Assembly (NCBI GenBank): GCA_022701365.1
Contig: JAKUHH010000026.1
Span: forward strand, 124,001 to 188,000
Source: Mycocentrospora acerina
Lineage: Eukaryota; Ascomycota; Dothideomycetes; Pleosporales
Direction of reading: 5' to 3'
DNA length: 64,000 bases
The position numbers and the translations under genes were made by a program. Shown here piece after piece: positions 45,346 through 54,834 of this stretch. The notes beneath the pieces were generated by a model. The model saw only the letters and a program-made list of their open reading frames with translations, had not been told where the DNA came from and made no database searches. Each line of letters opens with the position of its first letter. Within the stretch, counting starts at the first letter, position 1.

Positions 45346-45990
45346 TTTGTTTTGACAAGAGTTCCAAGAAAAGTCCCAGACTATGGTGGAAACATTGAAT
45401 CAACATATACTCTAGCACGGAGCGGAAGAATAATAGCACGACATGTCCAAGTCGCGGAAACAAATGATCGTCGCCGATGCGAACCAGGTAAATTAAATTA
45501 AAATTTATAGACATGCATTAAATTTACTCCACACTTTTTGTTTCCAGGCATTTCAACACTCTAATTGAATCCAAAGGAGGAGACTTTTAAATGGGCAGTG
45601 TTTCGATTGGTAGGGAGAAGGTGTAGATTGATCCGACATTTGACACTAGCTCGGGGGTGTTTGCTCCGTGACTGAGCAGGAAAGCTAGATTTGGAGGGAG
45701 GCTAAACTTGGCGGGTGTCTGGGTCTGGGGAAGACATGCTGATGTGCTTGATAGACTTGGGAAACACAGAGTTTGGGCAAGAGGATTTGATGATGTCGCA
45801 AAAGCTGAAGTGGAGGCGTGGAACTAGCTTTGACGAGGCAAGAGCGTTTTGGCCAATAAGATAGCCATGACGACTCTAGCCTTTCAACGTCTACTTGATT
45901 ACAAGCCTTTACACGCCATTTTGAAGGCGTTGAACTGCCCAAATTGCTGCCTACTACCGTCTACGCAGGTGTTGAGATTGGTGTACTCCC

Positions 45991-46223
45991 TTGGTAATCT
46001 GAGTGAATGTGCACGGACGACGTTGTGAGGCAGGCGCAAGAAACGAAACAAAACCCTATACTTACTAGCTAGACACAACTACAAAGCTAAAGCACAGTCT
46101 AAAAAGTTTAGAAACAAGACCAGTAGAGAAGCGCACTATTCTTTCCATGTCTTTGTAAGCTTTGCGACGCTCTTCTTCTTGTTAATCTGAGGGAATGTGC
46201 ACAGACGGCGTTGAGAGGCTTGC
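45991..46223 (+). repeat. Imperfect 45-bp direct repeat (two copies) before the minisatellite
   Basis: The copy at 45991-46035 and the copy at 46179-46223 match at 38 of 45 positions by eye (shared core gaatgtgcac). The second copy ends about 8 bp before the first 19-bp minisatellite unit. Confidence 0.75.
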
Positions 46224-46231
46224 TCTCTTTT

Positions 46232-46580
46232 GTGAGCGGTTCAGGTATTTGTGAGCGGTTCAGGTATTTGTGAGCGGTTCAGGTATTTGTGAGCGGTTCA
46301 GGTATTTGTGAGCGGTTCAGGTATTTGTGAGCGGTTCAGGTATTTGTGAGCGGTTCAGGTATTTGTGAGCGGTTCAGGTATTTGTGAGCGGTTCAGGTAT
46401 TTGTGAGCGGTTCAGGTATTTGTGAGCGGTTCAGGTATTTGTGAGCGGTTCAGGTATTTGTGAGCGGTTCAGGTATTTGTGAGCGGTTCAGGTATTTGTG
46501 AGCGGTTCAGGTATTTGTGAGCGGTTCAGGTATTTGTGAGCGGTTCAGGTATTTGTGAGCGGTTCAGGTATTTGTGAGCG
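46232..46580 (+). repeat. 19-bp minisatellite, 18 identical copies plus a partial unit
   Basis: Unit gtgagcggttcaggtattt repeats head to tail without spacers from 46232 to 46573 (18 x 19 = 342 bp), then a 7-bp partial unit gtgagcg. All copies look identical. Since 19 is not a multiple of 3 and the unit contains TGA on both strands, every frame is closed at least each 57 bp, so the array cannot code for protein. Confidence 0.97.
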
Positions 46581-47687
46581 AGGATGTTTTCATCCTCTCC
46601 GTACAAGACTATTGGAGCAACCCGGCTTTACGGCAGGATCCGGGGGAACGTGTTCGCGGATCAAGACTCACACAGGTTCAAGCCGGGCAAGTCCAAGTCG
46701 GCGGCATTGGCCCTAGCTGGGTAGCGATTAAGTACCTCAGTTGAGACTCGGCCGTACCGGGTTCTTACGAATACGCGAGGGAGTAGAAAGCTGCCGCCGG
46801 AGAGAAGGCGGATAAGTCGGAAGGCTTGGATCTCCGGAGATGGGTGGTGTTGGGGATCAAAAAAGCGCAACGTCATTGTCAAAACAGGCATGTGCTGGCA
46901 GAGGATGAGAGGGCGAGGGGGGGACGTGGGGCGCGAGAGGGAGCGCAGAAGCAGGGGGATAGGCATGGCACGACTACAGGCGGCGAGACTTGGTGAGTGG
47001 CACAGCGGTGAGGGATGGGGGATGGGGGATGAGCTCAGCAGCGCACCAAGCCAGGCAGCCAGCCAGACAGCCAGCCAGCCAGACAGACGGCGCGCAAAGG
47101 ATTCTCACAGAAAGCGTGTGGCTGACAGGAAGGCGGACGGTAGGGCTGACGGGGGCTAGGAACGACCAGGGTCTCCAGCCGCATGGCGGAGCGTGTCAGT
47201 GGCCGAAGCCTGGAGGTCCAAGGCCATGTATTTTGTCAGCTGCACGCCGTCGCATGGCCGCAAGACGCAAGCCAGGCACATGCCATGCCGACCGCCTGTC
47301 TATAACGCTGCCCTGATCGCCGTGCTGCCTCGCCAGCCCGCCCGTCTTTGTCCAACCAATACCAGCGAGCCCGCGCCCGTCGGACGTTGAAGCCTCGCAC
47401 TTGCACTTGCACCGTCCGCCCGCCTCGCATACTGCCCCCTCGCATACTACTCCCTCGGTCCGCAGCCATGGCCGCCCGCTAAAGGATATATCTGCTGCTA
47501 ATCGCCGCCTTGGCTGCTCCCCCGCCAAACACCGCGTGGCTCCTTGACCATCAGGCGCCCAAGTCTTAGCACACGGCAGTCTGCATCTGGAAGCACGGCC
47601 GCAACACGACAACCGCAGGAAAAAGGAGGACAGGAAAAAGAAGAGGCAGACACAGACCCACGCAGCCGCCCACGCACAGCAACAGCC

Positions 47688-50600
47688 ATGGCGGGCATGG
47701 AGAACATCGAGGTCCATAGCAAGGTACACCTCTCCTCCCTCTCCCTCTCCCCCATCTGCGCCATTGGCTAACCACGCTCCAGTCGTACCTCGTCCGCTGG
47801 GTCAACGTGTCGGCAGGACACACCATCTCATGGAGCATCCAGCCCCACAAGAAGTCGCTCAACTTTGGCATCTTCAAGCACCCAGGCGCCGCCGCTGGCC
47901 AGCTCCCCTCCTCGGCCACCTTTGAAACCACCACCCCCGCCCTCGAAGTGCCCAACACACGCGGCCGCGGCCTGTCGACTTCGAGAAACGAGAGGACCTT
48001 TGTGCTGGAGAAGCTGTCAGCCATTGGCTTGAAGCAGGTGCACTGGCAGGGGAAATGCGAGGCTGACCAAGTCTCCATGGGCATATATGACGTCCCGCCA
48101 GGCGAGGGCGGCATGTACGGCCTCGTCTTTGACAACACCTTCTCCAAGACCGTCTCCAAAACAGCCACCTTTGTCCTCATGACGTATCCGACAAACACGC
48201 CGCCAAAGTCGGGCCACCACATGCACTATACCCAGGCTTTGGCAGGCCAGAGCTCCACGAGCCTCAACAAATCTAGTCCATCCATGGGGCCCCTCGAGTC
48301 CTCCGAGTCGTTGCCCCAAACGCTGGCAGAACGCCCGAGGTCGTCGTACAAAGCGCACCGAGGCAGCCTCTCAAGCAACTCCTTCTTCACCGGCGTGCTG
48401 CAAAAGAAGAGGAGGAAGAAGAACCAGGGATATGCGCGGCGCTTCTTCTCCCTCGATTTCACATCTTCCACGCTGTCCTACTATCGAAACGATCATTCGT
48501 CAGCCCTGCGAGGAGCTATTCCTCTGTCGCTGGCAGCTATTGGCGCCAACGAAGAGACGAGGGAGATCTCTGTCGATTCAGGAGCCGAGATCTGGCAGCT
48601 TAGAGCCAACAACGCAAAAGACTTTAGCATGTGGAAAGACGCCCTTGATCGCGCTTCACGAAATGCCGGCGCCCTGGCTTCGCCGACATTGCAAATCAAA
48701 GACAGCCCATACCAGAATCTCGCGCGTGTTGTCGACCCAGCCGAAGACAACGAATGGGCACGAGTCGAGACATTGCTAGGACGAGTGTCTGGGACAAGAG
48801 ATGCCGTGCGTAGGCTTGCCCAGAGCACCGACCCCAAGCACAATGCCCCAGCCGGACTAGCAATCACCAACAAGCTCAACGATAGCCTGTCGCCAACTCC
48901 GGCAGACGTCGAGGCAAACGACTACTTTCCTGAGAACGGAGCGCCGGAGAAGAAGGCTTTCTGGAAACGCAAGGCGAGTACTTCAGGACCCCAGAGCCCA
49001 GCCGGGATTTTTAAGAGGAATGGTCCGGCTCAAACGGGTGCTGCGCCGCCTCTACCATCGAGTCCTGTTGTAAATGGTAACGTTTCTGTGCCTAAACGCA
49101 ATGACAGCCGAGGGGTTGCGCCTCAGTCGCAAGAGGGAGGCGTACACGACAACTGCCTGGCTTTGCTCCGTGATCTCGATTCTGTGGTCAAGGAGTTTTC
49201 TGATTTGATAGCGGAAAGCAAGCAGCGACGGGCCACTATACCTCTTTCTACTACCCTCTCGCGCCAGAGTGTTGATTCTCAAGAGTCGAGGGATGAGTTT
49301 TTCGATGCTCAAGACGGCGGTGGGAGCAAGTCACAGCTCCTCACCATTCGGCGCGACAGTGAGGATGCTGAGCATGGACGTGAGCAGGAGAATGACGACG
49401 GCGATGATGACGACGACTCGGATGGCGAGAGCGAATCATCCTCGAAGCACGGCGAAACGGGAGTCATTGAACGAGCCCGCATGTCGAGAGAGGCCACTCC
49501 TGCACTCTTCCCTACCAAGCCAAAATCTCTCAGTCCACTACCGCTTGCGCCTGTCAAGCGCAGAAGTAACATTCAAGCTCCAAAGACGCTACCACCAAGT
49601 TTAATCGCCTTTTTCCGAAAGAACGTCGGCAAAGATCTCTCTACTATTGCAATGCCCGTGTCCGCCAACGAACCCACGTCTGCTCTCCAGCGCATTGCCG
49701 AACAACTCGAATACAGCGAGTTGCTCGATGCGGCCGTCGCCGCAGCCCCCGAGACGGGTGAACGTCTCGTCTACATGGCAGCCTTTGCCATTTCGTACTT
49801 TAGCAACACGCGCGTCAAGGATCGCGCGATCCGCAAACCATTCAACCCCATGCTCGGCGAGACATTTGAGCTTGTGCGTGAAGACAAGGGCTTCCGCTTC
49901 ATTGCGGAAAAGGTTGTGCATCGCCCCGTGCGCATGGCATGCCAAGCTGAAGCCGAAAATTGGACCTTTGTCCAGTCTCCTACGCCAGTGCAGAAGTTCT
50001 GGGGCAAGAGTGCTGAACTAAACACCGAGGGCCGGGTGCGCGTCTTCCTACACGCATCCGGGGAGCACTACTCATGGACAATAGCGACATCGTACCTCCG
50101 CAACGTGATTGCGGGAGAAAAGTACCTCGAGCCCAGCGGGACGATGAGCATTGTCAGCGAAACGACTGGGGCCAAAGCCGTGTGCACGTTCAAAGCCGGC
50201 GGCATGTTTGCCGGGCGCAGCGAAGAAGTGTCTGTGCAGGTGTTTGACGCAAGCGGCGCGGTGCTGCCCATGGGCGCAACCGGCAAATGGACCACGGACC
50301 TGCAGCTCACGTCCAACGGCCAGCCCGCCGGCACGACGCTCTGGAAAGCCGGGCCCCTGGTCGACAAGGCCGAGAAGCACTACGGCCTTACGTCGTTTGC
50401 CGCCGCGCTCAACCAAATCACGCCCATTGAAGACGGCCACGTGCCCATTACAGATTCACGACTGCGGCCGGACCAGCGCGCCCTCGAAGACGGCGACCTG
50501 GACAAGGCAGAGGCACTAAAGGCTAAGCTTGAGGACCGGCAGCGAGCTAGACGGCGGGTGTTGGAAGAGCATGGCGAGGAGTGGAAACCCCGGTGGTTTA

Positions 50601-50734
50601 CCAAGCTGGAGGATGAGGAGGCGGGGGCGTTGGGCGATGAAGAGGTGTGGAGGTTAAAGGGGGGGAGGGAGGGGTATTGGGAGAGTAGGGAGAGGGGGGA
50701 GTGGGATGGGGTGACGGAAGTGTTTCAGACGTAG
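47688..50734 (+). CDS. OSH3: Oxysterol-binding-protein homologue, Osh3 type (GOLD-PH-FFAT-ORD)
   Basis: Two exons (12-codon first exon; intron 47724-47782 with GCTAACC branch site) give 995 residues. The GOLD domain is at about 13-150 (SYLVRWVNVSAGHTISWSIQPHKKSLNFGIF). The PH domain is at about 213-304 (FFTGVLQKKRRKKNQGYARRFFSL .. MWKDALDRAS). An FFAT-like motif EFFDAQD is at 517-523, which should bind the ER protein Scs2/VAP. The lipid-transfer domain (ORD) is at about 616-960 with KPFNPMLGETFEL. This GOLD-PH-ORD order is that of Osh3, which acts at ER-plasma-membrane contacts in PI4P control (family knowledge). The usual EQVSHHPP signature reads EKVVHRPV near residue 720: one His and one Pro are changed. 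The tail is Glu/Arg/Trp-rich. Confidence 0.95.
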
Positions 50735-50933
50735 GTGGGTTGTGTGTATATTTGTAGTTGATGTGTGTGTAATGTTTGTTTACATTGTTGAATATATACA
50801 TGTAATTAAGCTTGTTTATTTTTCTTCTTCTTCCTCTTCGTCTTCTTCCTTTATGTATGTGTCGCTCACTCACTCAAGATGTACATGTACACGCTGAATT
50901 GAATTACTGAGTGGTGGTAGTCGTATCCATTGA

Positions 50934-50994
<61 letters not shown>

Positions 50995-51599
50995 TTTATG
51001 TCCAAATTTCCAAATTTCCAAATATACATACATACATACATACATACATACATACATACATACATACATGCATTTATCCATCAACTCCACTCCTTCCTTC
51101 ATTCATTCAATCTACTTTCTCTCACTCTCTCTCTCACTCTCTCTCTCTGCCTCTGTCTGACGTTCACTCCACCACCATTCACATTCATTCACACATACAT
51201 ATTCACATATATACATGCAACAAATAAATGAATGAATGAACGAATGAAGAAAAAAAGTTGGAAAAAAAAGGGGGGGGGGTCCAGAAACACAGACAGATAT
51301 TGACATTGACTCCAAGTCTGAGTCTGACTCTTGCATTGATTTTGATTTTGATTTTGATTTTGATTTTGCTTTCAACTTCAACTTCAACATTGACATTGAC
51401 ATTGACAATGACAATGCCTTACATCCCATCACAACCCAACCCAACCCAACACGGTAGGAGACCCTCCGTGTACAAAACGCCATGCAAGTAAAAGAAAAGA
51501 AAAGAAAAGAAAATTGTAAAGATAAAAATACAAGGGACGAGGACAAAAGACTACATGATATGATATGATATGATATGAGATGAGCAAAAGTGTATAATT
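50735..51599. other. Convergent intergenic region dense in microsatellites
   Basis: 865 bp between the 3' ends of OSH3 and RTF1, almost all low-complexity. Main tracts are (CT)25 at 50937-50986 followed by a T run to 50997, (ACAT)n at 51024-51069, CTCT-rich 51116-51150, GAAT repeats 51226-51246, a G run at 51271-51280, TTTTGA repeats 51336-51366, CATTGA repeats 51385-51410, AACCC repeats 51436-51450, AAAAG repeats 51491-51512 and GATAT repeats 51556-51580. No gene. Confidence 0.85.
50937..50997 (+). repeat. (CT)25 followed by T11
   Basis: An uninterrupted pyrimidine tract of about 61 nt: 25 CT units then a run of T. Homopurine/homopyrimidine mirror tracts of this length can form triplex DNA in vitro (established). 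Confidence 0.9.
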
Positions 51600-53322
51600 T
51601 CAAATCTCAATATCCATGCCAATGTCCATACTAGCGATAATCTCATCGTCCATCTTGGGCCGCCGAAAGGTAGGCAGACCTTTGCGTTCAGACTTTTTCT
51701 TGTCGGCTGTGGGGTTTGTTCCTCCTGGTGTGCCTGCACGACTGCCATTCCCGCCATCTTCTCCCGTGCCAAACAAGGCGTCAACATCAAGGTTCTTGTT
51801 GCGGATTTCTTCTTCTTCTGCGGCCTTTTTCTTGGCCTCTTCTTCTGCTTTTCGGCGTGCAGCAGCGCGCTTTTGCTCCATTTTGGTTTGTTTTTGCTGC
51901 TCGAGTTGGGCTTTGCGCACGCGCTCGGCTTCTTGGATGCGGTTGCGGCGGTTGAGTTCGGCGGTGCGGATGGCGGCTTCTTCTGATTTTGTGAGGGGTT
52001 TGGGGGCGGCTGACTCGGCGGCGCGTTGCAAAAGGTGTGCGTATTTGTTGGCCTTTGCGATGCGGGCGCTAATGTCGGCCTCGGACCAGTGGTGGTTTTG
52101 CAGGGCTTTGAGGTCGTCGTATTTCTTCTGGAGAAACGACTGGGTGGGGAGTTTGGAGTTTGTTTCGAGGAGCGAGGCTTTGTACATGTCGAGGTCGGTG
52201 TCGGTGAAGCGCTGGTTGGAGAGGAACTGGAACTGGTAGTCCTTTTTGACGGAGCCGTGCTGGGCAATGACGTATTGGTCGGTGGCGATGCGCTGGTTGT
52301 TTTTGCCCTCGAAGACGTAGGGTTTGCCTGTGCTGAAGCCTGAGGGAGTTGTTAGCTGTCGACTTTGACATGATTATTGAACAGGTAAGCAGGGCTGTGG
52401 ACAAAAATAAGAAGAGGGAGAAGAAGATGGTGATGATGAAGAAGAAGAAGAAGAAGAAGAAGAAAAAGAAGAGAAAAACGCACCCTTGATCTGGGCCATC
52501 TTGTACAGCGTGCGGCGCTGCGAGTCCTGGCCGACACCCACACGGCCAAAGGTGCCCGTCATGGCCTCCTCGAAGCCCGGGTGGAAGCAGACCTCGGAGA
52601 AGAAGCCTCTGCCGACGCGGACCGAGTCAAAGTCGCGGATCGAGGCCGGCTGCTCCTCGCGGGCCTTTTCAGGCACGCGGTCGTCCCACTCGACGTCGCT
52701 CTCGCCGTCGGCATCGAGGTCCGAGGCGCCGCCGCGCTCCGCCGAGCTGGAGCGGTGGCGGCCGCGGTGGTCGTCGTCGTCGCGGCGCTGGCGCTGCTGG
52801 CCGCGCTGCTCGCGCTCGCGCTTGTAGGCCTCGAGCTTGTCGTTGACGCGCGGCTTGAGCTTGGGGCGGTTGTTCTTGCGGTTGGCGTCGTCGGGCTCGT
52901 CCGAGTCGGCCTTGCGCTTGCGGTCGTTTTGCAGGTTGGCGGCGCGGCGCTGCAGCTCGGCCTGGAAGTTGGCCTTGCTCATCTCCTCGGCGCGCTGGCC
53001 CAGAATCTCCTCGCGCTCGAGCTGCGACAGGCCCATGATGCGCCGCTTGTCCGCCTCGTCCACGTACTTGCCCTCGAGCGGGTACGGCACGTCGGCGGAC
53101 CGCTCGGGCACGTCGTCGTCGCGCTCCGAGTCCGACTCGTCCATGGCGTCGGAGCCCAGCGAGTTCGGCGACGAGGCCGCGGGCGACGAGCTGAGGGGGG
53201 ACAGTCAGCCGGCTGCTGCAGGGCGGGGCGGGGGACACTCACGCTTCGCCCTCTTCGACGTCGGCATCGTCGTCTCCGCCAGCGAGGGCGAAGAGCTCGT
53301 CGTCGAGGTCGTCGGCCGACAT
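51600..53322 (-). CDS. RTF1: RTF1, Paf1-complex subunit with Plus3 domain
   Basis: Three exons (introns 53191-53242 and 52340-52483) give 508 residues. The N-terminus is acidic (MSADDLDDELFALAGGDDDADVEEGEA). A helical charged part follows (KRRIMGLSQLEREEILGQRAEEM, typical of the Rtf1 histone-modification region). The Plus3 domain is at about 205-335 (SIRDFDSVRVGRGFFSEVCFHPGFEEAMTGTFGRVGVG, then YKMAQIKG across intron 2 into FSTGKPYVFEGKNNQRIATDQYV). A basic coiled coil (RRNRIQEAERVRKAQLEQQKQ) leads to the C-terminus. RTF1 links the Paf1 complex to Spt5 and stimulates H2B ubiquitination during transcription elongation (family knowledge). Intron 2 (144 bp) is long and holds a GAA/TTC microsatellite. 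It is divergent from COQ7 by 348 bp. Confidence 0.94.
52437..52464. repeat. (GAA)n / (TTC)n microsatellite in RTF1 intron 2
   Basis: About nine GAA units on the plus strand (TTC in the sense of RTF1) lie near the 5' side of intron 2 and extend as A/G-rich sequence to about 52478. If unspliced, the frame reads as a poly-Ser run, which should not be annotated as protein. Confidence 0.85.
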
Positions 53323-53670
53323 GGCGGGCGGCGGGCTGATGCGAAGGCGGGCAGATGCGGCGGCGGGCGGTGGCGGGCAGATGCGACGGCGGGCAGATGC
53401 GACGGGGCGGTGGGGAGAGGGAAAGGGCGCAGAATCAGGAGAAGCGTCGACGAGGCTTCGGGCTCGACGTTGCTCGACAACGGCGCTCGGGCCAGGGCAA
53501 CGCGACGGGTGCGCTAGCGTGTCGTGGGCGTCATTTACTTTGGATGCACATGAATGTACACGCCCACCTATTTCTATATACACCCACATATACATACACA
53601 CATACGTATATTTACATACATACGCACACATACATATACGTACGTGATCCTGTGTATAAATATATAAACC
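53323..53670. promoter_or_regulatory. Divergent promoter region, RTF1 / COQ7
   Basis: 348 bp between two divergent ATGs. The RTF1 side has repeated GCGGGCAGATGCG-like units (53345-53402); the COQ7 side has ACAT/ATAC-type repeats (53570-53645) and a tatataaa just 12 bp before the COQ7 ATG, too close to act as a TATA box for it. Confidence 0.5.
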
Positions 53671-54540
53671 ATGCTGTCCCGCCTCGTGCGCATCGCCTCT
53701 TGCGCCCCGCCGGCCTCACGCCTCCAGAGCACAGCTGCATCTTCACCACGGCTATCCTCGACACCCCCACCCCCGTCACCCTCACCACCATCACCACCAC
53801 CCCCCGCGTCCAGCAGCACGCCCCCGACCCCCAAAGATGGCGCCCACACCGCCCCTCAACCCCATCCCTCTCGCTCCCAATCCACTACAACTACACCACA
53901 ACCTCCCCACGACGGCGCATCCACCCCCTCTTCTCCCTCTTCGTCTACCACCACCAAACCCATCCACACCCTCACCCCCGAGCAAAAGGCCTTCCTCTCC
54001 TCCGCCCTACGCGTCAACCAAACCGGCGAACTCGCCGCCATCCTCATCTACGCCGCCCAGTCGCCCATCCTCACGCGCTCGCACCCCCACCTGCGCCCGC
54101 TGATGAAGCACATGTACGACCAAGAAGCCGGCCACTTCTCCTACTTCAACGCCATCCTCGCCAAGCACCGCATCCGCCCCACCGCCATGCACCCCGTCTG
54201 GTACGGCGCCGCCTCGCTGCTCGGCTGGGGCACCGCCATGCTGGGCCGCGAGGCAGCCATGGCCTGCACAGAGGCCGTCGAAACAGAGATTGGCACCCAC
54301 TACAACGACCAGGTCGGCGTGCTGCTCGACTGGGCCGCCAAGTGCGAGCAGAGGGGGGAGACGCTGGGGCCCGACCTCGACGCCTTGCTGGCCCAGTTGA
54401 GGCGCATTCGAGACGAGGAGCTCGAGCATTTGGACCACGCCGTCGAGAATGACGCCAAGAATGCGCGGCCCTATGAGCTGCTGACTGAGGTGATTCGCGG
54501 CGGGTGTCGCACCGCCATTTGGGTCAGCGAGAGGGTGTGA
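53671..54540 (+). CDS. COQ7: COQ7, 5-demethoxyubiquinone hydroxylase, mitochondrial
   Basis: Intronless gene of 289 residues. The N-terminus MLSRLVRIASCAPPASRLQS is a mitochondrial presequence type. Residues about 25-95 are an unusually long Ser/Thr/Pro-rich stretch. The diiron core begins at LRVNQTGELAAILIY and shows MYDQEAGHFSYFN, EAVETEIGTHYNDQV and IRDEELEHLDHAVENDA, giving the Glu and ExxH ligands of the COQ7 carboxylate-bridged diiron site. The C-terminus (VIRGGCRTAIWVSERV) is typical. The enzyme hydroxylates demethoxyubiquinone in the late ubiquinone pathway on the matrix side of the inner membrane (family knowledge). The low-complexity insert is the only oddity; in some relatives the core starts much closer to the presequence. 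Confidence 0.95.
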   Translation: MLSRLVRIASCAPPASRLQSTAASSPRLSSTPPPPSPSPPSPPPPASSSTPPTPKDGAHTAPQPHPSRSQSTTTTPQPPHDGASTPSSPSSSTTTKPIHTLTPEQKAFLSSALRVNQTGELAAILIYAAQSPILTRSHPHLRPLMKHMYDQEAGHFSYFNAILAKHRIRPTAMHPVWYGAASLLGWGTAMLGREAAMACTEAVETEIGTHYNDQVGVLLDWAAKCEQRGETLGPDLDALLAQLRRIRDEELEHLDHAVENDAKNARPYELLTEVIRGGCRTAIWVSERV

Positions 54541-54784
54541 CTTGTACGTGTATCTTTACATGTATACATCTTTACATGTACGGCTGTAAAAAAAGTTAAT
54601 GTACGAATAATGAAATGAAGAATCTTCTGAGAACGAATGAATCAATGAATCCATGGTGGGGAGATCAGTGAGTAAACGATTGAAATGAACGAATAGATGA
54701 GTACTCCAACTATAGATATAGGTGTGTGCTATGAGATGTACATGTAAATAAAGGAATGAACAAACAACGGAATAATCAATTGAA

Positions 54785-54829
54785 AGAAAGAATGAATGAA
54801 TGAATGAATGAATGAATGAATACATACAA
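54785..54829. repeat. GAAT tetranucleotide repeat
   Basis: About nine GAAT units following a short GAAA run, placed between the converging 3' ends of COQ7 and MRC1, just outside the MRC1 stop codon. Confidence 0.85.
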
Positions 54830-54834
54830 TAAAA

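Larger units (their letters stand above)
45346..47687. other. 2.3-kb intergenic region carrying a minisatellite
   Basis: Between the divergent starts of the esterase gene and OSH3. No supported gene. It holds an imperfect 45-bp duplication (45991-46035 and 46179-46223), the 19-bp minisatellite, and from 46880 a GC-rich stretch with short GCCAG/CAGA-type repeats (47045-47090) leading into the OSH3 leader. Confidence 0.6.

Noticed and set aside
46232..46580. Regular direct repeats resembling a CRISPR array
   Set aside because: Units are adjacent with no unique spacers, there are no cas genes, and the genome is fungal. It is a minisatellite.
46661..46966. 101-codon minus-strand frame, and a tRNA-like ggttcaa on the plus strand at 46674
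   Set aside because: No domain for the frame; the flanking bases cannot form a T-stem or cloverleaf.
52581..53339. 252-codon plus-strand open frame
   Set aside because: Antisense to GC-rich RTF1 exon 2; Val/Ala/Leu-biased text without domains. The minus strand encodes a clear Plus3 protein.
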